A DNA stretch of 64,000 nt from Piscinibacter aquaticus (GCA_007994965.1 VOPW01000001.1:2542001-2606000); one strand, 5' to 3'; numbered from the stretch's first letter, positions 53,320 to 64,000 are shown. Made by a program: numbers and translations. Notes: a model not told the origin generated them from the sequence alone.

Positions 53320-55112
53320 TCAGAAGGTGCGGACCTTCGGAGGAATGGATTCCGCCGTCAGCGGCTTGAGGTTCACCGGCTTGTAGTCGAGGCGGTTGCC
53401 TTCGCTGTACCACAGCGTGTGCTTCATCCACTCGGCGTCGTTGCGGCCGTTCGGATGCTCGGGCGTGTCGCCGTAGTCGTTGACGGTGTGGGCGCCGCGG
53501 CTTTCCTTGCGGGCGGCGGCCGAGATCATCGTCGCCAGCGCCGACTCCATCAGGTTCTCGACTTCCAGCGCCTCGATGCGCGCGGTGTTGAACACCTTCG
53601 ACTTGTCGGCCGGTGGATGTGCTTTGGCGCGCTCGGCGATTTCCTTCACCTTGACCACGCCCTCGTCCATCGAGGCCTGGGTGCGGAACACGCCGGCGTG
53701 CTGCTGCATGGCGCGGCGCAGGTCGTTGGCGACGTCCTGGGCGTACTCGCCGCTGCTGCTCTTCTCGTACTTGGCCAGTCGGGCCAGCGTGCGATCGGCG
53801 GCATCGGCCGGCAGCGGCTTGTGGCTGCGGGTCTTCAGCGCGCTGCCGACGATGTGGTTGCCGGCCGCGCGGCCGAACACCAGCAGGTCGAGCAGCGAGT
53901 TGGTGCCCAGGCGGTTGGCGCCGTGCACGCTGACGCAGGAGCACTCGCCCACCGCATACAGGCCGTTCACCACCGCGTTGTGCACGCCGTTCTTCGGCAC
54001 CACCACACGGCCGTGGATGTTGGTCGGAATGCCACCCATCTGGTAGTGGATGGTCGGCACCACCGGGATCGGCTCCTTGGTGATGTCGACGTTGGCGAAG
54101 TTGTGGCCGATCTCGAACACGCTGGGCAGGCGCTTCATGATCGTCTCGGCGCCCAGGTGCGTCATGTCGAGGACGACGTAGTCCTTGTTGGGACCGCAGC
54201 CGCGCCCTTCCTTGATCTCCTGGTCCATGCAGCGCGAGACGAAGTCGCGCGGCGCCAGTCCTTCAGCGTCGGCGCATAGCGCTCCATGAAGCGCTCGCCG
54301 TTGCTGTTGCGCAGGATCGCGCCTTCGCCGCGGCAGCCTTCGGTCAGCAGCACGCCCGCGCCGGCCACGCCGGTCGGGTGGAACTGCCAGAACTCCATGT
54401 CTTCCAGCGGGATGCCTGCGCGCGCCGCCATGCCGAGGCCGTCACCGGTGTTGATGAAGGCGTTGGTGCTGGCCGCGAAGATGCGGCCCGCGCCGCCGGT
54501 GGCCAGCAGCACGGTCTTCGCCTCGAAGATGTGCAGTTCGCCGGTCTCCATCTCGAGCGCGGTCACGCCGACCACGTCGCCCTCGGCGTCGCGGATCAGG
54601 TCCAGGGCCATCCACTCGACGAAGAAGTTGGTGCGCGACTTCACGTTCTGCTGGTACAGCGTGTGCAGCATCGCGTGGCCGGTGCGGTCGGCCGCGGCGC
54701 AGGCGCGCTGCACCGGCTTCTCGCCGTAGTTGGCGGTGTGGCCGCCGAACGGGCGCTGGTAGATCGTGCCGTCGGGGTTGCGGTCGAACGGCATGCCAAA
54801 GTGCTCGAGCTCGTAGACGACCTTCGGCGCCTCGCGGCACATGAACTCGATCGCGTCCTGGTCGCCGAGCCAGTCGGAACCCTTGACGGTGTCGAAGAAG
54901 TGGTAGTGCCAGTTGTCCTCGCTCATGTTGCCGAGGCTGGCGCCGATGCCGCCTTGCGCCGCGACGGTGTGCGAGCGCGTCGGGAACACCTTCGAGAGCA
55001 CGGCCACGTTCAGGCCGGCACGGGCCAGCTGCAGCGAGGCCCGCATGCCGGAGCCGCCGGCCCCGACGATGACGACGTCGAACTTGCGCTTCGAGACGTT
55101 GTTGGAAGTCAT
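53320..55112 (-). CDS. sdhA: Succinate dehydrogenase flavoprotein subunit (frameshifted)
   Basis: Oxidises succinate to fumarate at a covalent FAD. It has the Rossmann start [18 protein letters not shown], the FAD-linking histidine in [11 protein letters not shown], substrate-site motifs [10 protein letters not shown] and [10 protein letters not shown], and [14 protein letters not shown]. One C is missing near 54257 ([12 protein letters not shown] after correction). About 597 residues, starting [12 protein letters not shown]. It lies 4 bases downstream of sdhD. Confidence 0.97.
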
Positions 55113-55116
55113 GGAA

Positions 55117-55479
55117 TCACAGTCTCCAGAGAACCTGGATGGCCCAGCCGGCGCAGCCGGTCAGCCACACGATGGTGAACACCTGCAGCACGAGGCGCAC
55201 GGCCACCGGCTTCACGTAGTCCATCCAGACATCGCGCATGCCCACCCAGACGTGGTACAGCAGCGAGACGATCACGACGAAGGTCAGCACCTTCATCCAC
55301 TGGCGGCTGAAGATGCCCGCCCACTTGTCGTAGCCCATCTCGCCGGGCAGCAGGATCTGCACGATCAGCGCGAGCGTGAACAGCGCCATCAGCGCCGCGG
55401 TGATGCGCTGCGCGAGCCAGTCGCGCAGGCCGTAGTGCGCGCCGACGACGGTGCGCTTCGATCCGAAGTTCTGTGCCAT
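55117..55479 (-). CDS. sdhD: Succinate dehydrogenase membrane anchor subunit SdhD
   Basis: A 120-residue protein with three membrane helices. The haem-ligand histidine lies in [17 protein letters not shown], the SdhD signature. Intact, between sdhC (10 bases) and sdhA (4 bases). With SdhC it forms the quinone and haem b site. Confidence 0.94.
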   Translation of the reverse strand: MAQNFGSKRTVVGAHYGLRDWLAQRITAALMALFTLALIVQILLPGEMGYDKWAGIFSRQWMKVLTFVVIVSLLYHVWVGMRDVWMDYVKPVAVRLVLQVFTIVWLTGCAGWAIQVLWRL

Positions 55480-55489
55480 GGGAGAGGTC

Positions 55490-55912
55490 TCAGAAGAACA
55501 GCTTGAAGCCCAGCGCGAGCGTGAGCAGCACGCTGATCGCGAGCGTGGCGATGGCCGAGGTGTGGCCGAACTGCTTCGTCACCGCGTGGGTCGCGTCCAT
55601 CCAAAGATGGCGGATGCCGGCGATGAGGTGATGCAGATAGGCCCAGATCAGCGCCAGCACCACGAGCTTGAGGAACCAGCCGGGAATGAAGCCGACGCCG
55701 GCCGCGAAGGCCGACTTGAAGACGTCGTAGGAGACCTCCGACGTCACGCTCGCATCGAACATCCAGATGATGAACGGCATCAGCAGGAACATCAGCACGC
55801 CGCTGACGCGATGCAGGATCGACACGATGCCCGCCGGAGGGAGGCGGTACGCGACGATCTGGGACACATGGATGTTGCGGAACTGAGGCCGCTGCTTGAG
55901 GGTGTCTGCCAT
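55490..55912 (-). CDS. sdhC: Succinate dehydrogenase cytochrome b556 subunit SdhC
   Basis: About 140 residues with three membrane helices. The family motif SILHRVSGVLMFLLMP is near the start and the haem histidine region is HLIAGIRHLWMDATH. I chose MADTLKQRPQFRN at 55912 over the in-frame ATG at 55954. It is the first gene of the sdhCDAB-sdhE-gltA unit; the 114-base gap to gntR should hold its promoter, where I see no copy of the GTCTTATA palindrome. Confidence 0.94.
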   Translation of the reverse strand: MADTLKQRPQFRNIHVSQIVAYRLPPAGIVSILHRVSGVLMFLLMPFIIWMFDASVTSEVSYDVFKSAFAAGVGFIPGWFLKLVVLALIWAYLHHLIAGIRHLWMDATHAVTKQFGHTSAIATLAISVLLTLALGFKLFF

Positions 55913-56026
55913 GCCCAACCTGTTCAGTGTGAGATGTAATCGACGCGAAACCAAACGATTCTATTGCACTGCAGCAGTCTTTCGTGGTGCTTGCGCGCAC
56001 GAGGGAAACTGCGTTTCAAACGATGG

Positions 56027-56768
56027 TCAACTGAGCTCGTTGCGATAGTGATGCGACGCGGTGTTGTAGAGGCCGCGCCGCAGCTCGACGGGCTTGTCGC
56101 CATAAGTGAGCGAGAGCCGTTCGACCGACAGCAGCGGCGTGCCCGGCGCCACCGCGAGCAGCTCGGCAGCCTGCCCTTCGGCGGCAACCGCGCGGATCCT
56201 TTCCTCGGCGCGGATCATGCGCACGCCGAACTCCGATTCGAACAGGCCGTACATCGGCCCGCGGTAACCCGACAGGCGCTCGGCGGTGAGGCCCTTGAAC
56301 GGCGCGGCCGGCAGCCAGATCTCGTCGAACACCACCGGCACGCCGCGCAGCGACAGCACGCGCTTGATCTGGATCGCGGCATCGCCCGAGCGCAGGCCGA
56401 GCGCACGCGCGACGTCGGCCGGCGCGCGCAGGCGGCGGCAGTCGATGAACTGGCGCTGCGTGCCGCTGGCTGGCCGTCGTCGGCCTGCAGACGCAGGAAG
56501 CGGTACTGCGTGGTCTGCTCGGCGTGCGTGGCCACGAAGGTGCCCTTGCCCTGGCGGCGCACCAGCAGATTCTCTGTGGCGAGTTCGTCGATCGCCTTGC
56601 GCACCGTGCCCTGGCTGACCTTGAAGCGCACTGCCAGCTCGGTCTCGCTCGGAATCGCCTCGCCCGGCCGCCGGTGCCGGCCTGCAGCTCGCGCACCATC
56701 AGCGCCTTGATCTGCTGGTACAGCGGACTGAAGGCGGGGCTCGCGGGTTCGGAGACGGCGGTGGACAT
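56027..56768 (-). CDS. GntR-family regulator, HutC/UTRA type (frameshifted)
   Basis: A one-component transcription factor. The winged helix-turn-helix is at [14 protein letters not shown] ... [41 protein letters not shown]. The C-terminal UTRA effector domain has [32 protein letters not shown] and HHYRNELS. Shifts near 56670 and 56465; about 247 residues. It is divergent from mdh, with a palindromic element in the shared gap, so it probably regulates itself and the mdh-citE-acnB genes. The ligand is unknown; a TCA-cycle carboxylate is an inference. Confidence 0.87.
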
Positions 56769-56817
56769 GGCCCGATTGCAGCACAAGAGGCCCCCATCGT
56801 CCACGATCAGCTGACAG

Positions 56818-56842
56818 ATGTCTTATAGAAGACATAAGACTC
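56818..56842. promoter_or_regulatory. Palindromic operator between gntR and mdh
   Basis: ATGTCTT-ATAG-AAGACAT (56818-56835) is an inverted repeat with 7-base arms. An overlapping GTCTTAT...ATAAGAC pair extends it to 56842. Nearly the same word occurs in front of acnB (59783). Its position in the divergent gntR/mdh gap makes it the likely GntR binding site. Confidence 0.7.
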
Positions 56843-56935
56843 GGGATTCCCCTCGCTTTGGGACCCTTTCGAGCCTACACTTCGCGCCTGAAACCCTCCA
56901 AAACGCCCCTCTCCCCTTCATTTCCGGAGCCTTCC

Positions 56936-57922
56936 ATGAGCAAGAAACCCGTTCGAGTCGCCGTCACCGGCGCTGCCGGCCAGATCGGCTACGCGCTGCT
57001 GTTCCGCATCGCCTCCGGCGAGATGCTGGGCAAGGACCAGCCCGTGATCCTGCAGCTGCTGGAGATCCCCGACGAGAAGGCCCAGAAGGCGCTGAAGGGC
57101 GTGATGATGGAGCTTGAGGACTGCGCCTTCCCGCTGCTGGCGGGCATGGAAGCCCACGGCTCGCCCGAGACCGGCTTCAAGGACACCGACTACGCGCTGC
57201 TCGTCGGCGCCCGCCCCCGCGGCCCCGGCATGGAGCGCGCCGACCTGCTGGCCGCCAACGCGCAGATCTTCACCGCGCAGGGCAAGGCGCTGGACAAGGC
57301 CGCCAGCCGTGACGTCAAGGTGCTGGTGGTCGGCAACCCGGCCAACACCAACGCCTACATCGCGATGAAGAGCGCGCCCAGCCTGAAGCGCGAGAACTTC
57401 ACCGCGATGCTGCGCCTGGACCACAACCGCGCGCTGAGCCAGATCGCCGCCAAGACCGGCAAGCCGGTGGCCTCGATCAAGAGCCTGTGCGTGTGGGGCA
57501 ACCACTCGCCGACGATGTATGCCGACTACCGCTTCGCCACCATCGACGGCAAGAGCGTGAAGGACATGATCAACGACCAGGTCTGGAACAAGGACGTGTT
57601 CCTGCCCACCGTCGGCAAGCGCGGCGCCGCGATCATCGAGGCGCGCGGCCTGTCGTCGGCCGCCTCGGCCGCCAACGCCGCCATCGACCACATGCGCGAC
57701 TGGGCGCTGGGCACGAAGGGCGAGTGGGTCACGATGGGCGTGCCCAGCAACGGCGAATACGGCATCCCGAAGGACGTGATGTTCGGCTTCCCGGTCACCA
57801 CCGAAGGCGGCCAGTACAAGATCGTCGAGGGCCTGCCGATCGACGCCTTCAGCCAGGAGTGCATCAACAAGACCCTGGCGGAGCTGCAGGGCGAGCAGGA
57901 CGGCGTCAAGCACCTGCTCTGA
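56936..57922 (+). CDS. mdh: Malate dehydrogenase
   Basis: NAD-dependent malate/oxaloacetate interconversion. Intact at 328 residues. The nucleotide loop is [19 protein letters not shown], the substrate residues are in [28 protein letters not shown] and RLDHNRAL, and the catalytic histidine is in [10 protein letters not shown]. This is the long, lactate-dehydrogenase-unlike form common in betaproteobacteria. It is divergent from gntR and is followed by the citE-like gene. Confidence 0.97.
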   Translation: MSKKPVRVAVTGAAGQIGYALLFRIASGEMLGKDQPVILQLLEIPDEKAQKALKGVMMELEDCAFPLLAGMEAHGSPETGFKDTDYALLVGARPRGPGMERADLLAANAQIFTAQGKALDKAASRDVKVLVVGNPANTNAYIAMKSAPSLKRENFTAMLRLDHNRALSQIAAKTGKPVASIKSLCVWGNHSPTMYADYRFATIDGKSVKDMINDQVWNKDVFLPTVGKRGAAIIEARGLSSAASAANAAIDHMRDWALGTKGEWVTMGVPSNGEYGIPKDVMFGFPVTTEGGQYKIVEGLPIDAFSQECINKTLAELQGEQDGVKHLL

Positions 57923-58017
57923 TGTCTGCACCCCGGCCGCCGCTCGCGGCGGCCACCCTCCGCGAGGGGGCGGGCCTTGCTTGGGGCGGCCCGGCGCGGC
58001 GGCCCGCACCGCTTCGA

Positions 58018-59017
58018 ATGACTGACATGACGCCCAGACAGGCTCTCTTCGACGCCGCCGACGTCGCCCCGGCCCTGCCGGTGTGCGACCACTACAGCGG
58101 CGTCGAGGCGCGCATGCGCAAGAGCCCGGCGCTGCAGGCCGAGCTCGGGCCGGTGTTCGACGTCACGCTCGATTGCGAGGACGGCGCACCGGTCGGCGGC
58201 GAGGCCGAGCACGCGCAGCTCTGCGCCGAGCTGGTCATGAGTGCCGACAACCGCTTCGGCCGCGTCGGCGCCCGCGTGCACCCGATCGACCACCCCAGCT
58301 TCGAGCACGACGTCGATACGCTGGTGCGCCGCGCCGGTTCGCGGCTGGCCTACCTGATGGTGCCCAAGCCGCGCGGCGTGGCCGACGTCAAGCGCGCCGT
58401 CGACGAGATCGACCACTTCATCCGCATCCACGGCCACGGCAGAGCGATCCCGGTGCACGTGCTGGTGGAAACGCACGGCGCGCTGGGCGAGGTAGCGGCG
58501 ATCGCCGCGCTGCCGCGCGTCGAATCGATCTCCTTCGGACTGATGGATTTCGTCTCGGCGCACCGCGGCGCGATTCCCTTCAGCGCGATGGGCGCCGAGG
58601 GCCAGTTCAGCCACCCGCTGGTGCTGCGCGCCAAGCTGGAGATCGCGGCCGCCTGCCATGCGCACGGCAAGGTGCCGTCGCACTGCGTGGTCACCGAGTT
58701 CAAGGACCTGCGTGCGCTGTCGGCTGCGGCCACGCGCGCCAGCCGCGAGCTCGGGTACACGCGCATGTGGAGCATCCACCCCGACCAGTGCGCACCATCG
58801 TCGAGGCGTTTGCGCCGAGCGCCGCCGAAACCGACCGGCCATCGAGATCCTGCGCGCGGCACAGGACGCCCACTGGGCGCCGATCCGCCACCGCGACACG
58901 CTGCACGACCGCGCCAGCTACCGCTATTTCTGGCAGGTGCTGGAGCGCGCCCACCGCACCGGGCAGCCGCTGCCGGCCGAGGTGCGCCAGGCCTGGTTCG
59001 AATCGACGAACGCCTGA
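58018..59017 (+). CDS. CitE-like HpcH/HpaI aldolase family protein (frameshifted)
   Basis: A TIM-barrel lyase related to the citrate lyase beta subunit and malyl-CoA lyase. Metal and CoA-ester motifs are [39 protein letters not shown] and MWSIHPDQ. Two shifts near 58790 and 58845 restore the C terminus ([14 protein letters not shown], then [13 protein letters not shown]). About 333 residues. The start is [11 protein letters not shown] at 58018; the ATG three codons later is an alternative. It lies between mdh and acnB without the other citrate lyase subunits, so true citrate lyase activity is unlikely. Confidence 0.85.
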
Positions 59018-59175
59018 GCCGCGGGCAAACTGTGGCAAGCCGCACAGCCGGCGGGCGGTGCCGGTGTTCACATGTAAGCGCCGCCTCAGGCCGGCAGCAA
59101 TTGGTTGCACGGCCGGGGCCGACGGCCCCATGCTCCGCCCCATCGTCCACCGACGCGCACCTGCGCGACACCGCC

Positions 59176-59655
59176 ATGAACATGAAGAGCACCCTCGCCA
59201 TCGCCGCCGCCCTCTGCCTGGGCGCCACCGTTGCCGCGGCCCAGACCGCCGCACCGGCCAAACCGGCGGCCAAGCCCGCCGCCCCCGCGAAGAAGGCTGC
59301 GCCGGCGCCCGCGCCGCTGCCCGCCGCCGACGCCGAGCAGCTCGCCGCCGCCGAGCGGGCCCACACCGGCGAGTACCAGTGCGAATTCAGCCAGTCGATC
59401 GACGTCTCGATGAACCCGAAGGCCAATGGCTACCTCGACGTCAAGCACAACAAGCAGGTCTGGACGATGAAGCCGGTGGTCTCGTCGACCGGTGCCGTGC
59501 GCCTGGAAGACGTCAAGGGCCAGACGCTGCTGCTGCAGATCGCCAACAAGTCGATGCTGATGGACACCAAGGCCGGCCGCCGCGTGGTCGATGGCTGCGT
59601 GCACGAGAAGCAGAAGGAGTCGGCCGCCGCCGTCGCGGCTGCCGCCGCCAAATAA
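59176..59655 (+). CDS. Small exported protein of unknown function
   Basis: 159 residues, intact. A signal peptide ([20 protein letters not shown], cleavage before QTAAP) is followed by a Lys/Pro/Ala-rich linker to about residue 55. A compact domain comes next, with two cysteines ([13 protein letters not shown] and VVDGCVHE) that could form a disulfide in the periplasm, then a poly-Ala end. I recognise the general type from other Burkholderiales but know no function. It has its own terminator downstream. Confidence 0.8.
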   Translation: MNMKSTLAIAAALCLGATVAAAQTAAPAKPAAKPAAPAKKAAPAPAPLPAADAEQLAAAERAHTGEYQCEFSQSIDVSMNPKANGYLDVKHNKQVWTMKPVVSSTGAVRLEDVKGQTLLLQIANKSMLMDTKAGRRVVDGCVHEKQKESAAAVAAAAAK

Positions 59656-59676
59656 GTCGAGCTTCTCTCCGCCCAA

Positions 59677-59701
59677 AGGCCCGCCGCGTGCGGGCCTTTT
59701 T
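59677..59701 (+). terminator. Rho-independent terminator after the small exported protein
   Basis: AGGCCCGC-CGCGT-GCGGGCCT followed by TTTT: an 8-base perfect stem with a 5-base loop and T tract. It lies 21 bases after the stop codon and separates this gene from acnB. Confidence 0.9.
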
Positions 59702-59782
59702 GTTGCTTGCGCCCGCGGAAAGCCCGACGCTCGCGGGCGCCTGACAGAAGCCCGTCAGCCGCCGCTGCGATGCTTCCCTCAA

Positions 59783-59796
59783 GTCTTATATAAGAC
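59783..59796. promoter_or_regulatory. Palindromic operator upstream of acnB
   Basis: GTCTTATATAAGAC is a perfect 14-base palindrome, followed by ATAAAAT, about 65 bases before the acnB start. It matches the element between gntR and mdh (GTCTTATAGAAGAC), differing at one central base, so the same GntR protein likely controls both. Confidence 0.75.
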
Positions 59797-59861
59797 ATAA
59801 AATATCGGGGTAACCCGAAGACGCGACGATCCAGTCCCCGCCAACGCACCGGAGCCCCCTC

Positions 59862-62462
59862 ATGCTGCAAGCCTATCGCCAACACGCCGCCGAACGCGCC
59901 GCCCTCGGCATCCCGCCGCTGCCGCTGGACGCGAAGCAGACCGCCGAGCTGATCGAACTGATCAAGAACCCGCCGGCCGGCGAAGAGGCCTTCCTGCTGG
60001 ATCTGCTCACCCACCGCGTGCCGCCGGGCGTCGACGATGCCGCCAAGGTCAAGGCCTCGTTCCTCGCCGCCGTGGCCCACGGCGATCTGAAGGTGGGCCG
60101 GTGTCCAAGGCGAAGGCCACCGAGCTGCTCGGCACCATGGTCGGCGGCTACAACGTGCACCCGCTGATCGAACTGCTCGACGACAAGGACGTGGCCGGCG
60201 TCGCCGCCGAGGGCCTGAAGAAGACGCTGCTGATGTTCGACTTCTTCAACGACGTCGCCGAGAAGGCCAAGGCCGGCAATGCCAAGGCCAAGGAAGTGAT
60301 GCAGTCGTGGGCCGACGCCGAGTGGTTCACCTCGCGCCCCGAAGTGCCGAAGTCGATCACCGTCACCGTCTTCAAGGTGCCCGGCGAGACCAACACCGAC
60401 GACCTGTCGCCCGCCCCCGATGCCTGGAGCCGCCCGGACATCCCGCTGCATTACCCGGCGATGCTGAAGAACACCCGCCCCGACGCGGCCTTCAAGCCCG
60501 AGGAAGACGGCAAGCGCGGCCCGATGCAGTTCATCGAGGACCTGAAGAAGAAGGGCCACGGTGGCCTACGTCGGCGACGTGGTCGGCACCGGCTCCTCGC
60601 GCAAGAGCGCCACCAACAGCGTGATCTGGGCCACTGGCCAGGACATCCCGTTCGTGCCGAACAAGCGCTTCGGCGGCGTCACCCTGGGCGGCAAGATCGC
60701 GCCGATCTTCTTCAACACCCAGGAAGACTCCGGCTCGCTGCCGATCGAGGTCGACGTGTCGAAACTCGAGATGGGCGACGTGATCGAGGTGCTGCCGTAC
60801 GACGGCAAGATCACCAAGGGTGGTGCGACCGTCGCCGAGTTCAAGCTCAAGAGCGACGTGCTGCTCGACGAGGTGCGTGCCGGCGGCCGCATCAACCTGA
60901 TCATCGGCCGTGCGCTCACCGGCAAGGCGCGCGAGTTCCTCGGCCTGGGCGCCTCCACGGTGTTCCGCCTGCCGGTGGCTCCTAAGGACAGCGGCAAGGG
61001 CTTCACGCTGGCGCAGAAGATGGTCGGCCGCGCCTGCGGCCTGCCGGAGGTGAACGGGCAACAGCGAGGCATCCGCCCGGGCACCTACTGCGAGCCGAAG
61101 ATGACGACCGTGGGTTCCCAGGACACCACCGGCCCGATGACGCGCGACGAGCTGAAGGACTGGCCTGCCTCGGCTTCAGCGCCGATCTGGTGATGCAGTC
61201 GTTCTGCCACACCGCGGCCTATCCGAAGCCGGTCGACGTGAAGACGCACCGCGAGCTGCCGGCCTTCATCAGCAACCGCGGCGGCGTCGCGCTGCGCCCG
61301 GGCGACGGCGTGATCCACAGCTGGCTGAACCGCCTGCTGCTGCCCGACACCGTCGGCACCGGCGGCGACTCGCACACCCGCTTCCCGATCGGCATCTCCT
61401 TCCCGGCCGGCTCGGGCCTCGTGGCCTTCGGCGCCGCCACCGGCGTGATGCCGCTGGACATGCCCGAGAGCGTGCTGGTGCGCTTCAAGGGCCAGATGCA
61501 GCCGGGCGTGACGCTGCGCGACACGGTGCACGCGATCCCGCTGTACGCGATCAAGGCCGGCCTGCTGACGGTGGCCAAGGCCGGCAAGAAGAACATCTTC
61601 AGCGGCCGCATCCTCGAGATCGAGGGCCTGCCTCAGCTGAAGGTCGAGCAGGCCTTCGAGCTGAGCGATGCCAGCGCCGAGCGCTCGGCCGCAGGCTGCA
61701 CGATCAAGCTCGACAAGGAGCCGATCATCGAGTACCTGAAGTCGAACATCGTTCTGATGAAGAACATGATCGCCGACGGCTACCAGGACAAGCGCACGCT
61801 CGAGCGGCGGATCAAGAACGTCGAGGCCTGGCTGGCCAACCCGCAACTGCTCGAGGCCGACAAGGATGCGGAATACGCCGCCGTCATCGAGATCGACCTG
61901 AACGAGCTGAAGGAGCCGGTGCTGTGCTGCCCGAACGATCCGGACGACGCCAAGCTGCTGTCCGACGTGGCCGGCACGAAGATCGACGAGGCCTTCATCG
62001 GCTCGTGCATGACCAACATCGGCCACTTCCGCGCCGCGGCGGCCAAGCTGCTCGGCGGCCAGCGTGACATTCCGGTGAAGCTGTGGGTCGCGCCGCCGAC
62101 CAAGATGGACCAGAGCGAGCTGATCAAGGAAGGCCACTACGCCGCCTTCGGCACCGCCGGTGCGCGCACCGAGATGCCGGGCTGCAGCCTGTGCATGGGC
62201 AACCGGGCGCAGGTTCGCGAGGGTGCGACGGTGATCTCCACCAGCACGCGCAACTTCCCGAACCGCCTGGGCAAGAACACCAACGTTCCTCGCCTCGGCC
62301 GAGCTGTCGGCGATCGCCTCCAAGCTCGGCCGCATCCCGACCGTGGCCGAGTACCACGCCGAGATGGGCATCATCAACAAGGATGCCGCGAGCGTCTACC
62401 GCTACATGAACTTCGACCAGATCGAGGAGTACGCGGAGACGGCGAAGTCGGTGGCGGTCTGA
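59862..62462 (+). CDS. acnB: Aconitate hydratase B (four frameshifts)
   Basis: Interconverts citrate and isocitrate at a [4Fe-4S] cluster. The AcnB-specific N-terminal HEAT-like domain begins [22 protein letters not shown]. The swivel domain has [15 protein letters not shown], and the cluster cysteines are in [12 protein letters not shown] and [12 protein letters not shown]. Shifts near 60100, 60560, 61165 and 62290; about 866 residues, the family length. It ends [12 protein letters not shown] at TGA 62460-62462. A GntR-type palindrome lies upstream. Confidence 0.95.
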
Positions 62463-62481
62463 TCGCCGGCCACTCCCGGGC

Positions 62482-63924
62482 TCAGCGCTCGGGAGCGATC
62501 TGCTCGGCCCAGTCGTACAACGCGGCCAGGATGTCCTGGCCGTTGTCGTCTGCGGCCTCGCTCAGTGCATCGATGCGCTCGAAGAAGGCCTCGACCGTCA
62601 TCGCCCCACCCTCGCCGCCATGCAGCCGCGCGGCGCGGTGCTGTTCCCAGCGCTCGCGTTCGTCGGCCCCCAGCGTCTCGGGGAAGTTGCGCGCCCGGTA
62701 GCGGAAGACGATCTCTTCCAGGCGCGCATCGTCGAAGCCGGTCCGCCCGGCCGCGAGCTGCTCTGGCGCCAGTTCGCGCAGCCGCTGCAACCGGCCCCGG
62801 TCGGCATGGCCGACGAAGCCGCCATACAGGTCTTCATCGACGTCGACCGGCTGCATGGCCTTCGGCCGCTCGAACACCTCGCCCCACACGCCTGCCAGGG
62901 CTGCGCTGGCCTTCGCCGCGGCTTCGGCGCGGGCGGCGGCCTGCGCCACGTCCAGCCCCCAGCGCTCGGCCATCGCCGGGCTCAGCGCCTTGAGGTTGCC
63001 CACCACCACCGGTGACTTGTTCAGGTGGATGGTCTTGATCGGCAGGCGCGTCACGCCTTCGGGCAGGTCTTCGCTGCGGGTGAACATGCGCTCGCGCATC
63101 GTGGCCGCGTCGAGCGCCATCAGTTCCTCCGGGTCGGCGCCGAGATCCCAGACGATCAGCTCGTTCTTGTTCGTGGGGTGAGGCGCCAGCGGCCACACCA
63201 CCGCCACGCAGCCACGCTCGGCTGCGTACATGCCCGAGACGTGCAGGAAGGGCCGCTGCCCGCCGATCTCGGCGAACACTGCATCCTTGCGGCGCAGCTT
63301 CAGGCAGAAGTCCCACAGGCGCGGCTGGTGCTGCTTCACGAGACGGGCCACCGCGATGGTCGCGCGCACGTCGGACAAGGCATCGTGCGCCGCCTCGTGC
63401 GCCGGGCCGTTCGCGGCGCTCAGGTGCTCGAGCTTGAACGAAGGCTTGCCGTCGTCGTGCGTCGGCCATTCGATGCCCTCGGGGCGCAGCGCGCGGGCGG
63501 CTCGCACCACGTCGAGCAGATCCCAGCGGCCGCAGCCGTTCTGCCACTCGCGGGCGTACGGGTCGATCAGGTTGCGCCAGAAGAGGAAGCGCGTGACCTC
63601 GTCGTCGAAGCGGATCGAGTTGTAGCCGACACCCACGGTGCCGGGGCGTGCGAGCTGCGCCTCGATCGCCGCCGCGAAGGCATGCTCTGCCACGCCATGC
63701 TCGGCGCAGTGCTGCGGCGTGATGCCGGTGAGCAGGCAGGCCTCGGGGTCGGGCAGCGCATCGAGCGGCGGCCGGCAGTACAGCATCACCGGCGCGTCGA
63801 TCTCGTTCAGATCGGCATCGGTGCGCACGCCGGCAAACTGCGCCGGCCGGTCGCGCCGCGGCACGCGGCCGAAGGTCTCGTAGTCGTGCCAGAAGAAGCT
63901 GAAATCGCCGCTCGGATCGCTCAT
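62482..63924 (-). CDS. sbcB: Exodeoxyribonuclease I
   Basis: A 3'-5' single-strand DNA exonuclease of recombination and mismatch repair. Intact at 480 residues. The DEDD catalytic motifs are WHDYETFG (Exo I), [11 protein letters not shown] (Exo II) and [17 protein letters not shown] (Exo III). The SH3-like and C-terminal regions give normal length. It converges on acnB with 19 bases between the stops, and no terminator hairpin is evident in that short gap. Confidence 0.94.
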   Translation of the reverse strand: MSDPSGDFSFFWHDYETFGRVPRRDRPAQFAGVRTDADLNEIDAPVMLYCRPPLDALPDPEACLLTGITPQHCAEHGVAEHAFAAAIEAQLARPGTVGVGYNSIRFDDEVTRFLFWRNLIDPYAREWQNGCGRWDLLDVVRAARALRPEGIEWPTHDDGKPSFKLEHLSAANGPAHEAAHDALSDVRATIAVARLVKQHQPRLWDFCLKLRRKDAVFAEIGGQRPFLHVSGMYAAERGCVAVVWPLAPHPTNKNELIVWDLGADPEELMALDAATMRERMFTRSEDLPEGVTRLPIKTIHLNKSPVVVGNLKALSPAMAERWGLDVAQAAARAEAAAKASAALAGVWGEVFERPKAMQPVDVDEDLYGGFVGHADRGRLQRLRELAPEQLAAGRTGFDDARLEEIVFRYRARNFPETLGADERERWEQHRAARLHGGEGGAMTVEAFFERIDALSEAADDNGQDILAALYDWAEQIAPER

Positions 63925-63949
63925 GCCGGCACGATACCCGAGCAGCGCC

Positions 63950-64000
63950 CTACTTCTTCGCGCCCTTGGCCTTGCCGGCGCCGCCCTGCGTCAACGCATC
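63950..64000 (-). CDS. C-terminal fragment of an unidentified gene
   Basis: The last 16 codons of a minus-strand reading frame, ending DALTQGGAGKAKGAKK and TAG at 63950-63952, 25 bases upstream of the sbcB start. A basic Lys/Ala tail is all that can be seen. It is too short to assign. Confidence 0.5.
   Translation of the reverse strand, partial: DALTQGGAGKAKGAKK

Overview
The window is high-GC chromosomal DNA from a betaproteobacterium. The most likely home is the Rubrivivax/Leptothrix/Methylibium side of the Burkholderiales. The argument rests on gene order: metZ-gltX, purF-cvpA-dedD-folC, accD-trpABF-truA-fimV-asd-leuBDC and gltA-sdhEBADC / gntR-mdh-citE-acnB are typical of that order. An exosortase-A (XrtA) type exopolysaccharide locus is also present.

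Layout. (1) 1-13.8 kb, all minus strand: an exopolysaccharide locus with two asparagine-synthase homologues, GT4 and GT2 glycosyltransferases, a polysaccharide deacetylase, a Wzx-like flippase, the XrtA-associated ATPase, outer-membrane protein, tyrosine autokinase, chain-length regulator and export lipoprotein, and the priming glycosyl-1-phosphate transferase. (2) 14.0-14.4 kb: tRNA-Asp, tRNA-Glu and tRNA-Ala with a terminator hairpin. (3) 14.4-21.2 kb, minus: gltX, metZ, purF, cvpA, dedD, folC. (4) 21.5-38.9 kb, plus strand: a hybrid NRPS/PKS cluster. (5) 38.9-50.8 kb, minus: accD, trpA, trpB, trpF, truA, fimV, asd, leuB, leuD, an entericidin-like lipoprotein, leuC. (6) 50.9-62.5 kb: TCA-cycle genes, with gltA, sdhE, sdhB, sdhA, sdhD, sdhC and gntR on minus and mdh, a citE-like gene, a small exported protein and acnB on plus. 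(7) 62.5-64 kb, minus: exodeoxyribonuclease I and the tail of another gene.

The most interesting region is the 21.5-38.9 kb cluster. It lies between accD and folC, which are neighbours in most relatives, and runs opposite to both. I read the assembly line as A(Pro-like)-T-KS-AT(malonyl)-ACP-aminotransferase-C-A-T-C-A(degenerate)-T. It is followed by two alpha/beta hydrolases, an acyltransferase-3 membrane protein, a phosphopantetheinyl transferase and a JmjC/cupin-type oxygenase of visibly lower GC. The front half predicts a proline-derived beta-amino acid (a vicinal diamine). The last module keeps a carrier domain behind an adenylation domain that has lost its catalytic motifs. No thioesterase domain is present in cis.

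A second point is regulatory. A palindrome around GTCTTATA-AAGAC lies between gntR and mdh and again in front of acnB, which suggests a local GntR-controlled TCA regulon.

Data quality matters. More than fifty single-base frameshifts interrupt otherwise normal genes, including essential ones such as accD, gltA, sdhA, asd, purF, truA and acnB. Those I checked at base level are one-base gains or losses in short G/C runs. They look like sequencing or assembly errors, so genes are given at full reconstructed extent with approximate shift sites, not called pseudogenes.
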